DNA of 64,000 bases from Nitrospirota bacterium. Its GTDB lineage: Bacteria; Nitrospinota_A; UBA7883. The position numbers were made by a program, and so were the translations under genes. Under the pieces are notes generated by a model, which saw nothing but the letters and a program-made list of their open reading frames with translations, searched no databases and was not told the origin of the DNA. How positions within the stretch are numbered: position 1 is the stretch's first letter; each line of letters starts with the position of its first letter. Where the stretch lies: positions 23,774 to 87,773 of the forward strand of contig JAJRZK010000006.1 of assembly GCA_024275315.1 (NCBI GenBank), written 5' to 3'. Below, in pieces: positions 1 to 7,544 of this stretch.

Positions 1-140
1 CTTTTGAAATATCAGACCGTTCAAATTCGCCCGATTTATGCACTATAAACAGTCAAAGATACGACCCGGAAAATGAGCAGAGTCTATGTTTGTTGTTTGG
101 CGATGCTTTACAGGGTGTTTATTTATAAAAAGACTTGGTT

Positions 141-162
141 CCGTATCGCACGAGCGATATGG
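141..162 (+). other. Hairpin in leader of small ORF
   Basis: A 9-bp stem (CCGTATCGC with GCGATATGG, one G-T wobble) closes a 4-base loop. It ends 9 bases before the GGAG ribosome-binding site of the small ORF at 185. It could modulate access to that site; there is no T-tract, so it is not a terminator. Confidence 0.35.
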
Positions 163-184
163 GCGACAGATGGAGACGTGAAAA

Positions 185-328
185 ATGGAAATGTTATTTG
201 CAATCGGATTTGTGGTATGGCTTACAGCGCTGATCATGGCGACTCCTGCAGGACCCAGGAGCGATTTTATGTCTACGCAGGCTGATGTGAAGTTCCTTGA
301 TACCTCCAGCGTCAGGAAAGCCGCGTAG
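185..328 (+). CDS. Small single-pass membrane protein, 47 aa, unknown
   Basis: Short ORF of 47 codons with a good ribosome-binding site (GGAG, 9 bases before the ATG). The N-terminal half is one hydrophobic segment (about residues 4-20, rich in Leu, Ile, Val, Trp), followed by a polar tail ending in RKAA. I do not recognise a family. A strong hairpin terminator follows about 40 bases after the stop, which supports this being a real single-gene transcript. The short length and missing homology evidence keep confidence moderate. Confidence 0.4.
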   Translation: MEMLFAIGFVVWLTALIMATPAGPRSDFMSTQADVKFLDTSSVRKAA

Positions 329-369
329 CGTACGGGCAGGCGTCAGCCTGCCGACGGCTTTTTGCCTGC

Positions 370-412
370 CGGGCGTAAAGGAGACGCGCCGCGCCTCCCT
401 TACGCCCGTTTT
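370..412 (+). terminator. Rho-independent terminator, possibly bidirectional
   Basis: The arms CGGGCGTAA..GGAG and CTCC..TTACGCCCG form a long GC-rich stem followed by TTTT. It lies between the 47-aa ORF on the plus strand and the DUF302 gene on the minus strand, and can end both. A second small hairpin (GCAGGC/GCCTGC) lies just upstream near 335-350. Confidence 0.7.
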
Positions 413-468
413 ACCATGATGGCCATGAGACTTTTGTGGTGGGGCGGCGGATATCGGTAAAGGGCCGG

Positions 469-861
469 TTACAAGGCGTCCAGAGCCCGTGTAAGTTTGC
501 TTTTGACCTCAACCGCCAGTTCGCCGATTTGTGGGTTGTCCACGAACGAAGTGATAATATCGGGGTCCATTATCTCCACATGAACAGCGCCTTGCTTATC
601 GGCTCTTACAACCACGTTGCAGGGCAACAGCGCCCCGATGGAAGGGTCGGCCTCCAGAGCTCTGTGAGCGAAAGGAGGGTTGCAGGCGCCCAGAATCCTG
701 TACGGAGGCATGTCCAGGTCCATTTTTTTCTTCAACGTGGCCGCCACGTCTATTTCCGACAATATTCCGAAGCCTTCCACTTTGAGAGTCTCTGTAATTT
801 TTCCCACCGCCTCGTCAAAACCAAGATCGACCACCTTTCCAAAACTGTATTTACCGCTCAT
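469..861 (-). CDS. DUF302 domain protein
   Basis: A 130-residue protein covering one DUF302 domain, a small alpha/beta fold found across bacteria and archaea whose function is not established. Recognisable features are the N-terminal GFDEAVGKITETLKVEGFG segment, the I-G-A-CNP-x-A turn near the middle and the P-CNVVV strand. There is no signal peptide or membrane segment, so it is probably cytoplasmic. The chosen ATG at 861 has GGAGG seven bases upstream; a TTG two codons earlier would sit too close to that site. It stands alone, with terminators on its 3' side and nrdJ further upstream in the same orientation. Confidence 0.8.
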   Translation of the reverse strand: MSGKYSFGKVVDLGFDEAVGKITETLKVEGFGILSEIDVAATLKKKMDLDMPPYRILGACNPPFAHRALEADPSIGALLPCNVVVRADKQGAVHVEIMDPDIITSFVDNPQIGELAVEVKSKLTRALDAL

Positions 862-976
862 TATCAAGCCTCCATGTAAGTGTTATAACAAGGTTGTCCC
901 GAAACCCGAGCCGCGTCGCTTCGGGACAAGGACGTTTTGTGCCAGGATTCCCGTATGACCGGCCAACAATAACCCG

Positions 977-3403
977 TCAACACTTGGAATAGCCGCACGC
1001 ATGGCATAACATGCAGCCGTCAGCCCGTTGAAGCGCCCCGCCGCAGTCCGGGCACGCTCCCCCCGGGGAAATGTTGTTTTCCTCTATAAACGTGGCCATT
1101 ACCGGAGACTTTGGCTTCTCCTTTTTCGACCCGTTGTCCGAAGACGCTTCGGCTTCGATAAGCGATCCGCCGATCGAAGCAAGCCCCATGCGGGAGAGCT
1201 TGTCCAAAGCCTTGCTGATGGCGTCCGCGCATGATGATATACGCACCCCCTTTTCCCACGCCGGCTGGTGGCATGATATACCCATGAGCTGGCTACGTAT
1301 CTGTTCCAGATCGATGCCGGCCCTTAACGCCAGCGACACCAGCCTGCCTATCGATTCCGTCTGGCTGGCGGCGCATCCTCCGGCTTTGCCTATCTGGGTG
1401 AACAGCTCGAACGGTTTTCCTGTTTCGTCATGGTTTATGGTGACGTACAGGGAGCCGCATCCGGTGTTGATCCTCTGGGTGGAGCCAAAAATCATGTCCG
1501 GCCTCGGGCGCGGGACAAGCTTTTTGCTGGCGGGGTCCTGCGTTTCGGTTTCTTCTTTTTTCGGTTTTGCGTGGGTGGACCCTGTGGACAGGACTTGCTC
1601 GTCCCTCGATCCGTCGCGGTAAATGGTAACCCCCTTGCACCCGAAGTTGTAAGCCATCAGGTAGGCGTTGTACACATCCTTCTCGGTCGCCTCGCTAGGG
1701 AAGTTTATGGTTTTGGATACGGCGTTGTCGGTGTGCTTCTGGAACGCCGCCTGGGTCTTGATATGCCATTCGGGGGTGACGCCGTGGGCCGTTACGAAGA
1801 TCTTCTTGATCTCGTCGGATATCTCGTCGATGTCATTGATATGTCCCTGGTAGGCCACCTTTTCCATAAGCTCTTTCGAATAGAACCCCTGATTACGGGC
1901 CAGGTTTTCGAAAAGAGGATGGATTTCTATGAGCTTGTCGTTATCCATGACATTGCGCACAAAAGACAAGGCGAAAAGAGGCTCCACTCCCGAAGAGCAT
2001 CCCGCGATGATGCTTATGGTGCCGGTGGGGGCGATGGTGACCGTTGTGGCGTTGCGCAACGGTTCCGCTCCTGGCTTGTCATAGATGGATCCATAAAAAT
2101 TCGGGAAAGGACCCCTGGTTTTCGCAAGCTCGGCGGAAGCCTTTTTCGATTCTATGTTTATAAAATCCATCACCTCCGAAGCCAGGGATATGGCCGCTTC
2201 GGAATTATACGGCACGCCGAGCTTGATGATAAAATCGGCCCACCCCATGACGCCCATTCCAATCTTGCGGTTGCCCTTGGTCACCTTTTCGATCATCTCG
2301 AGCGGGTACTTGTTCATGTCTATCACGTTGTCGAGAAAACGGACCGAAGTGTGGACGACGGACCTTAGCCGCTCCCACTTGATCTGGCCTTCGTCCGAAA
2401 CCATCTGTGAAAGGTTGATAGAGCCCAGGTTGCAGGATTCGTATGGAAGCAGGGGCTGTTCGCCGCATGGGTTGGTGGACTCTATTTCCCCGACGTGCGG
2501 CGTGGGGTTGGCGTCGTTTATTTTGTCGATGAATATGACGCCGGGATCGCCGTTTTTCCAGGCCGACGACACTATCCGGTCGAACACTTCCCTGGCGTCG
2601 AGCGATCCGGTGGCCTGGTTGTTGTACGGATTGATCAGGTCATAGTCGTCGCCGTTTTTAACGGCCTCCATAAAGTTGTCTGTTATGGCGACGGAAATGT
2701 TGAAATTGTTCAGCCCCTTGTCGTTGCGTTTGCAATCGATAAACTCCAGGATGTCGGGGTGATCCACCCTCAAAATCCCCATGTTCGCCCCCCGGCGCGT
2801 TCCTCCCTGCTTTATCGCCTCTGTTGCGGAGTCGAACACGCGCATGAAGGATATGGGACCCGAGGAGACACCGTTGGTGGAACGGACCATGGAGTTTGAC
2901 GGTCGCAGTTTGGAAAAGGAAAACCCGGTGCCGCCGCCCGACTTGTGGATCATGGCGGTGTCATGAATGGCTGAAAAAATCGACTCCATGGAGTCTTCTA
3001 CGGGGAGGACAAAACAGGCCGAAAGCTGTTGGAGCCCCCGTCCGGCGTTCATCAGGGTGGGGGAATTGGGCATGAACTCCAGGTTGGTCATCATGGTGTA
3101 AAACGCCTCTTCGGATAGGGCCGCCTCCTCCGCGGCTCCGTACCGCAACTCCGCCTGAGCGATGTTCTTGGCCACGCGCCGGAACATGTCTGAAGGGGTT
3201 TCTATCACGGCGCCACTCTCGTCTTTTACAAGGTACCTGCGCTCCAGCACCCGCAGTGCGTTTTCCGAAAGAAGACAGTCTGCGTCAGACTCCATCCCAA
3301 AATCGGCCAGCGCTTCTATACACTTGCCTCCCATTATTTTTTCTTCATTGTTTTTGTCGTAGCTGTGATTGAATTCATGCTCAAGATTGCTGTTCGGATT
3401 CAC
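977..3403 (-). CDS. nrdJ: Adenosylcobalamin-dependent (class II) ribonucleotide reductase
   Basis: Reduces ribonucleotides to deoxyribonucleotides using a thiyl radical generated from adenosylcobalamin, so it works with or without oxygen. The 808-residue protein shows the class II landmarks: NSPTLMNAG (113-121), the redox cysteine in SACFVLP (Cys130), NPCGEQPLLPYESCNLGS near residue 315 with the thiyl cysteine and catalytic Glu, and APTGTISIIAGCSSGVEP. The C-terminus carries two CxxC pairs ending in CGYSKC, typical of the swinging disulfide/zinc tail of the NrdJ family. The start is a GTG with AGGGG upstream; an ATG 24 codons in lacks a good site. Its promoter about 280 bases upstream carries tandem NrdR boxes. 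No cobalamin riboswitch consensus is visible. Confidence 0.97.
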   Translation of the reverse strand: MNPNSNLEHEFNHSYDKNNEEKIMGGKCIEALADFGMESDADCLLSENALRVLERRYLVKDESGAVIETPSDMFRRVAKNIAQAELRYGAAEEAALSEEAFYTMMTNLEFMPNSPTLMNAGRGLQQLSACFVLPVEDSMESIFSAIHDTAMIHKSGGGTGFSFSKLRPSNSMVRSTNGVSSGPISFMRVFDSATEAIKQGGTRRGANMGILRVDHPDILEFIDCKRNDKGLNNFNISVAITDNFMEAVKNGDDYDLINPYNNQATGSLDAREVFDRIVSSAWKNGDPGVIFIDKINDANPTPHVGEIESTNPCGEQPLLPYESCNLGSINLSQMVSDEGQIKWERLRSVVHTSVRFLDNVIDMNKYPLEMIEKVTKGNRKIGMGVMGWADFIIKLGVPYNSEAAISLASEVMDFINIESKKASAELAKTRGPFPNFYGSIYDKPGAEPLRNATTVTIAPTGTISIIAGCSSGVEPLFALSFVRNVMDNDKLIEIHPLFENLARNQGFYSKELMEKVAYQGHINDIDEISDEIKKIFVTAHGVTPEWHIKTQAAFQKHTDNAVSKTINFPSEATEKDVYNAYLMAYNFGCKGVTIYRDGSRDEQVLSTGSTHAKPKKEETETQDPASKKLVPRPRPDMIFGSTQRINTGCGSLYVTINHDETGKPFELFTQIGKAGGCAASQTESIGRLVSLALRAGIDLEQIRSQLMGISCHQPAWEKGVRISSCADAISKALDKLSRMGLASIGGSLIEAEASSDNGSKKEKPKSPVMATFIEENNISPGGACPDCGGALQRADGCMLCHACGYSKC

Positions 3404-3679
3404 GTTTTATCCCCTTTTTCCCCTCACAAAAAAATCGAAATAACAAATCGGTGAACTTCCCACCCCAAAACCGGCATAGAGACATATAGATACAATGAAG
3501 ATTATCGACCCATGCCTGATTGCTCCAACTCTGCTGGTTATGTATGATTAAACGTCAAACTATTGATAGTGAAATATGATAGTTGCAAATCATTTATTTT
3601 CAGCAAACAAGAGTTTTTCGCTGTAATATTATGTGTTGAAATAGTCGAATATCCATCATCTATACAGGATGTTGTGTAA
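3404..3679 (-). other. Long AT-rich 5' leader of nrdJ
   Basis: About 275 bases lie between the predicted nrdJ transcription start (near 3679) and its GTG. The segment is markedly AT-rich. I looked for the B12-box and other common riboswitch cores and found none. Only very short ORFs without ribosome-binding sites occur in it. It may be a structured leader of unknown type. Confidence 0.3.
3662..3677 (-). promoter_or_regulatory. NrdR box 2 (weaker)
   Basis: Matches 12 of 16 positions of the NrdR consensus acaCwAtATaTwGtgt, with a perfect right half (TTGTGT). Its centre is 32 bp, three helical turns, from the stronger box. It lies just downstream of the predicted transcription start. Paired boxes at this spacing are the usual layout for the ribonucleotide reductase repressor NrdR. 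Confidence 0.65.
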
Positions 3680-3685
3680 ATGGCA

Positions 3686-3714
3686 ATAATACACCACTAT
3701 ATATAGTGTGTCAA
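3686..3714 (-). promoter_or_regulatory. Sigma-70 promoter of nrdJ
   Basis: Minus-strand TTGACA (3714-3709, perfect -35), a 17-bp spacer and TATTAT (3691-3686). The NrdR palindrome sits within the spacer. Predicted start of transcription is near 3679. Confidence 0.85.
3694..3709 (-). promoter_or_regulatory. NrdR box 1 (strong)
   Basis: CCACTATATATAGTGT matches 15 of 16 positions of the NrdR consensus; the inner 14 bases are a perfect palindrome. It fills the spacer between the -35 and -10 boxes of the nrdJ promoter, ideal for repression when dATP/ATP-bound NrdR binds. Confidence 0.85.
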
Positions 3715-3900
3715 GTGCTTTTCTCAAGAGTCCGGGCAACGGTTTTCAACACTTTGTCCACATTCCTCGATCTTATTTTGTCCTTATTAATATAGGCGAT
3801 AAACACATTTTCAATAGAACCCGGATATGTGTCTTTGTAATATTTTCGCCACGGAAAAATTGGTTTCCAGCGTGAATATTCAGGAGCTTCGGGTTTTCAT
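3711..3900 (-). pseudogene. Possible small gene broken by a +1 frameshift at its start
   Basis: A stop-free run of 61 codons reads as balanced, protein-like sequence with motifs such as RWKPIFPWRKYYKDTYPG and ends on a TGA that overlaps the nrdJ -35 box. It has no ATG in frame, but an ATG at 3900 lies exactly one base out of phase, separated from the run by AAAA. Deleting one A would give a 63-residue ORF. No good ribosome-binding site is seen. This could be a decayed gene, a sequencing error or chance; I recognise no family. Confidence 0.3.
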
Positions 3901-3918
3901 TCTGGCGTGTCACGCAAG

Positions 3919-3947
3919 AAAAAGGGGGGCGGCCGGAGGCGCCCCCC
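3919..3947 (-). terminator. Rho-independent terminator of the fadL-like gene
   Basis: On the minus strand GGGGGGCG pairs with CGCCCCCC across a short loop, followed by a run of Ts. It lies 24 bases after the stop of the FadL-like gene. Confidence 0.85.
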
Positions 3948-3970
3948 TCTTCGACAAAGGCTTTACACCG

Positions 3971-5308
3971 CTACTGTTTCGCAAATTTATAGCTGATGGC
4001 GATCAGCAGGCTTTGCTCTTCGAGAGTGATAGTTGTGTTCGAATCGGAACCCATCATATCGTTCTTGCCGTCGATCTCCTTTTTGAGCGTCTTCATGTAG
4101 GCCAGCCCGACTCCCCACCGACTGCCAAGGGCCAAATCCACCCCCAGGCCCAGGTGGTCCTCCACGATCGCCGGAAAGACTATGTTGTTGAAGACGTCCT
4201 CCTCGCCGATAGGCGAATCTCCATGGTTATACCCAGCGCGCAGGGTGGTCATCGAGCTTACCTTGTACTCCACCCCCACTGCGTAGACCATTACGTCGCT
4301 CCATCCGAAATTAAGGGGCATGGAGCCGGCCGTGTCCACCGGAGCCCCTGTGACCATGTCTACCATGGTAAAATCGCCTGATAAATCTATCTGGTCATGG
4401 GTGGCGCTGAAGTTTATCCATTTGATATCGGCGGTGATTTTGAACTTTTCGTTCGGGGTGACTGCGATGCCGAAGCTGAGTTGTTGCGGGAAGTTCATCC
4501 CCATCGAATAAGTTCCATCGGAGTTTGTGTAGAGTTTTCCCGTACCATCCGGAAAGACGATATCACCTGCGGAAAGACGATACTCCATGTCCGCGAAGCT
4601 TTGCTCGGATATGTAGGTCGCCCCGATCTGGATTACATCGTTTACCTTGAATATGGCTCCTATGGTCGCGCCGAACCCCATAGCCCCCACGGCCCTGGAC
4701 AGGTCCGCTCCGATATAGTTGGCGCTGTTGGGGTCGCTGAACTTCTGTTTGAAGGCCATCTGCTGGTAATCTATGTTGATAGAAGCGCCGACATAAAGCT
4801 TGTCGCTGAATTTCTTGGCCAGTGTGGGCGCAAGTTTCCAGAACTGGTATTGGCTGTACAGGTTCGCTTTCCATGGCGTGAAATCACCGAACGCGGCGTT
4901 TATCGGGACCGAGTTTATGGTGTTGTAATCCACGCCCATTCCGGATGTTAGGAACATTCCTCCACCGAAATAAAGATCATTCCCGATCTCACCGGTCCAG
5001 CCAACCGCCGGAGCCAGGTACAGGGGCGATCCGCCCTCGTCAGCCTCACCGCCCGCCCCGGTGAAATCTGAGGATCGGGTGGGCATGAAAAGGTCGAAGT
5101 TAAAATCGGCTCTGTCGCCGATAAGCGCCATACCGGCGGGGTTTGTGATGGCGGTGGTCGTGTCCTCCGGTGCGGCGGTCACCGCGCCTCCCATACTTTT
5201 GCCATAGGCCCCAAGCCCCATCATTTGATGACCATTGGTAGCCTGGGCCTGGTTTGCCGCCCCGAACGAGGCCACCAGAAACGCCATTATTACAGTCAGT
5301 TTTTTCAT
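3971..5308 (-). CDS. FadL/TodX-family outer-membrane transport protein
   Basis: A 445-residue beta-barrel protein of the FadL/TodX/OmpP1 family, which carries long-chain fatty acids or other hydrophobic compounds across the outer membrane. The start at 5308 (MKKLTVIM) follows a GGAGG site; an in-frame upstream Met lacks one. A 23-residue signal peptide ends NQAQA. The mature N-terminus (TNGHQMMGLGAYGKSMGGA...NPAGMALIGDR) is the diagnostic FadL hatch/NPA motif, followed by alternating amphipathic strands and a terminal aromatic-rich strand (YKFAKQ). It is monocistronic, with its own terminator. The substrate cannot be told from the sequence. A long-chain acyl-CoA ligase is encoded at 47.8 kb, so fatty-acid uptake is possible. 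Confidence 0.9.
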   Translation of the reverse strand: MKKLTVIMAFLVASFGAANQAQATNGHQMMGLGAYGKSMGGAVTAAPEDTTTAITNPAGMALIGDRADFNFDLFMPTRSSDFTGAGGEADEGGSPLYLAPAVGWTGEIGNDLYFGGGMFLTSGMGVDYNTINSVPINAAFGDFTPWKANLYSQYQFWKLAPTLAKKFSDKLYVGASINIDYQQMAFKQKFSDPNSANYIGADLSRAVGAMGFGATIGAIFKVNDVIQIGATYISEQSFADMEYRLSAGDIVFPDGTGKLYTNSDGTYSMGMNFPQQLSFGIAVTPNEKFKITADIKWINFSATHDQIDLSGDFTMVDMVTGAPVDTAGSMPLNFGWSDVMVYAVGVEYKVSSMTTLRAGYNHGDSPIGEEDVFNNIVFPAIVEDHLGLGVDLALGSRWGVGLAYMKTLKKEIDGKNDMMGSDSNTTITLEEQSLLIAISYKFAKQ

Positions 5309-5646
5309 GATGCCCTCCTCCGGATGTGTCTTCAAAGGCAAGCCCGGCGCCCACGCCGCCTGGCCAGCAGACTGGATTTACGTATTGAGCTGGTAGCGCA
5401 CGTTTTTCAATACGAACATCTTCTGCTTCCCCTTAGATTCGGAATTGCGAGATTGGATTCATAAAAGGGCAAGTTAATACTTGACTGTTTTAGTATGACT
5501 TTTGTCCTGTTATGATGTAATCTTGGATTATACGATTTTAAGCGTCTGATTTAGACGCAGGCCAAGTGCCGGTTTTGCACAGGTTGTTTGGCTGGCGAAG
5601 GTGGCTTCGGGCGGAAACAAATAGCAATAAGAAGTGGAGAAAACAG
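5309..5646. other. Divergent intergenic region, no gene seen
   Basis: Separates the FadL-like gene (minus) from nfu (plus), so it should hold both promoters. The part near 5480-5560 is AT-rich with several TTGACT/TATGAT-like words, but none at a convincing 16-18 bp spacing, so I make no promoter call. Confidence 0.4.
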
Positions 5647-5883
5647 ATGGCAGAAGTAGATAAAAGCTTGATTGAAACAGCTCTGGACGAAATACGGCCG
5701 GCTCTCGCCGCAGATGGCGGCAATGTAGAATTTATAGACGCGAATGATGAAGGTGTTGTCCTGGTAAGATTGCAGGGCGCCTGTTCCGGGTGTGCGTCTG
5801 CGTCTGTGACCCTGAAAATGGGGATAGAAAAGACGTTAAAAGAAAAGGTCCCGGGTGTCACCGCCGTTCAGGCGATAATGTAG
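5647..5883 (+). CDS. nfu: NifU C-terminal-like (Nfu) Fe-S carrier
   Basis: A 78-residue protein consisting only of the NifU C-terminal domain. Such Nfu proteins bind a labile [4Fe-4S] cluster at a CxxC, here GACSGCASA in the middle, and hand it to apoproteins. The conserved LDEIRPALAADGGNVEF opening is typical. The ATG at 5647 is six bases after GGAGA; the reading frame is open further upstream but without a site. It is followed after 10 bases by an Mrp-type carrier, so the two probably form an Fe-S delivery operon serving the many cluster proteins here (Apr, Qmo, IspH, IlvD). Confidence 0.93.
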   Translation: MAEVDKSLIETALDEIRPALAADGGNVEFIDANDEGVVLVRLQGACSGCASASVTLKMGIEKTLKEKVPGVTAVQAIM

Positions 5884-5893
5884 GTATAACGAT

Positions 5894-6979
5894 ATGGCCG
5901 ACAGGGAACAGATCATAGAAGCGCTGAAACAGGTTATGTATCCGGGGTTTGATAGGGACATCATCACCCTTGGAGCGGTCGACGACATCCGTACAGGGCC
6001 GGACTCTATCACGATAACTCTCAAAAAGATCTCCGCGGACGAGGCCACTGTAGCCGGTCTTTCCGAGGAGATTCTCCTGCATGTCGGCAAGGTGGCCGCG
6101 GACAGAAAGGTAAACGTTGTCCATGGTGACGGAAAAGGCGGGCATGACCATGGTAACGGCGGCGATAACAACAATAGTAAAACCCCCTTCCAGCGCAAGA
6201 CCCTGCCCGGTGTGAAACATATCGTCCCTGTCACTTCCGGCAAGGGTGGTGTGGGCAAATCGACTGTAGCGGTCAACCTCGCCCATACGGTGTCGGAGCT
6301 GGGGTCGAAAGTCGGCATTCTTGACCTGGACATTTTCGGCCCGTCGGTTCACAAGATGCTGGGGACGAACGAGCGTCTTGCGGTCGTGGACGACATGATA
6401 TTGCCGGTGGAGAAGTACGGGTTGAAGCTGATCTCCATAGGCATGGCCGTAGACGACGCCGAGGCGATGATTCTGCGGGGTCCGATGGTGATGAAGGTGA
6501 TAGACCAGCTTATAAACCAGGTCAACTGGGGCGAGCTGGACTACCTGTTCGTCGATCTGCCCCCCGGCACGGGAGACGTTCCCCTTTCGCTGACACAGCA
6601 ACTGGCCATAGATGGCGCTGTGGTGGTGACAACACCGCAGGATGTGGCCCTTATCGATGTGCGGCGGTCTGTCTCGATGTATAAGCAGACCCAGACCAGG
6701 ATCCTGGGGATAGTGGAGAACATGAGCTATTACGTGTGTGGCAAGTGCGGAGAAATAGCCCACCTGTTTGGAGAAGGCGGAGGAGCCGCCGAAGCCGAGT
6801 CGCTGGGTGTGCCCCTGCTCGGATCCATTCCCCTGGTAAAGTCCATCTGCACCGGGGCGGACAATGGCTCGCCTGTTTTCAACCGCGAGACCAACCCCGA
6901 GCTTGCGAAAGTGTTCGAAAGCCTGGCCGAGCGCGTCAAGGAAGAGGTGGCGAAGGTCCCGGCGCCCCTGACAGGGTAG
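5894..6979 (+). CDS. mrp: Mrp/ApbC-type Fe-S cluster carrier ATPase
   Basis: P-loop NTPase of the Mrp/NBP35 family that carries and transfers [4Fe-4S] clusters in the cytoplasm. Domain order: an N-terminal MIP18/DUF59-like domain (about 1-75), a His/Gly/Asn-rich linker (about 78-95), then the deviant Walker A GKGGVGKST (116-124), with DLPPGTGD and a C-terminal CGKC pair that binds the cluster at the dimer interface. At 361 residues it is of normal length. It starts 10 bases after nfu, so co-translation is likely. A sigma-70-like region and a tRNA follow downstream. Confidence 0.95.
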   Translation: MADREQIIEALKQVMYPGFDRDIITLGAVDDIRTGPDSITITLKKISADEATVAGLSEEILLHVGKVAADRKVNVVHGDGKGGHDHGNGGDNNNSKTPFQRKTLPGVKHIVPVTSGKGGVGKSTVAVNLAHTVSELGSKVGILDLDIFGPSVHKMLGTNERLAVVDDMILPVEKYGLKLISIGMAVDDAEAMILRGPMVMKVIDQLINQVNWGELDYLFVDLPPGTGDVPLSLTQQLAIDGAVVVTTPQDVALIDVRRSVSMYKQTQTRILGIVENMSYYVCGKCGEIAHLFGEGGGAAEAESLGVPLLGSIPLVKSICTGADNGSPVFNRETNPELAKVFESLAERVKEEVAKVPAPLTG

Positions 6980-7112
6980 CCTTCTTACGCTTGGCACAGG
7001 GTGACGGCCCGTCTTGGCAAATTGTGAAAGAAATTTTCGTGGACTAAATTCTCGTTATCCTTATAATGTGAGTTCATTTCGGCGAATACCCTCATGCCGA
7101 AACGTTGAATGG

Positions 7113-7197
7113 GCCCTGGTGGTGGAACTGGTAGACACGCCATCTTGAGGGGGTGGTCGGGAGACCCGTTCCGGTTCGAGTCCGGACCAGGGCACCA
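7113..7197 (+). tRNA. tRNA-Leu(GAG)
   Basis: An 85-base tRNA with a 7-bp acceptor stem (GCCCTGG with CCAGGGC), a D-arm AACTGGTAGAC, an anticodon stem CCATC/GGTGG with loop TTGAGGG (anticodon GAG, reading CUC/CUU leucine codons), a long class II variable arm, the T-loop TTCGAGT and an encoded CCA end. Confidence 0.96.
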
Positions 7198-7357
7198 AAT
7201 ATCACGTTATCCATGTAAGAACCCGGGCGGGCGCTATTGCGTTTTTACAATTCCGTTTTCCGTTACGGAGCCCCCAACAGGGCCGGATAATGCGACCGCC
7301 CGGGTGGAAAAGCAACCGGGAAAAAGACCTATAGATCCGATGCGCGCAACCGCTGCC

Positions 7358-7430
7358 GCTTTTATGACCAAACTACATGCTTTAATGACCGGGCACATGC
7401 TCTTGCGCCAGGCTACATGCTTTAATGGCC
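7358..7430. repeat. Degenerate ~20-bp tandem motif GCTTTWATGRCC
   Basis: GCTTTTATGACC (7358), GCTTTAATGACC (7379), a decayed copy (7399) and GCTTTAATGGCC (7419) are spaced 20-21 bp apart. CTACATGCTTTAATG is exactly repeated at 7373 and 7413. Two helical turns per unit suggests a protein-binding array or a small satellite; the function is unknown. Confidence 0.55.
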
Positions 7431-7470
7431 AAGATACAGGTCGCCGCTTTCGTGCTCAAACAAAATATCT

Positions 7471-7519
7471 GTCCGCGCGGGGATATTGTCAAGTTATAGA
7501 CTGGCAACCCCGCGCGGAC
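7471..7519 (-). terminator. Perfect 12-bp inverted repeat, likely porin terminator
   Basis: GTCCGCGCGGGG and CCCCGCGCGGAC are perfect complements separated by 25 bases. Read on the minus strand, 25 bases after the porin stop, the stem is followed by a T-rich stretch (ATTTTGTTT). The loop is longer than usual for an intrinsic terminator. Confidence 0.5.
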
Positions 7520-7544
7520 CCGGCTATAAAAGCGCGTTTATGGA

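Larger units (their letters stand above)
7198..7544. other. Gene-free stretch after tRNA-Leu
   Basis: No convincing gene. It contains a degenerate array with a roughly 20-bp period (7358-7430) and a long inverted repeat (7471-7519), listed separately. Open frames across it overlap the tRNA and look like shadows. Confidence 0.5.

Noticed and set aside
436..879. 147-aa plus-strand ORF over DUF302
   Set aside because: It is antisense to the recognisable DUF302 gene and has shadow-like composition.
3404..3679. Cobalamin riboswitch before nrdJ
   Set aside because: A B12-box and core pairing were looked for because the enzyme uses B12; neither is present by eye.
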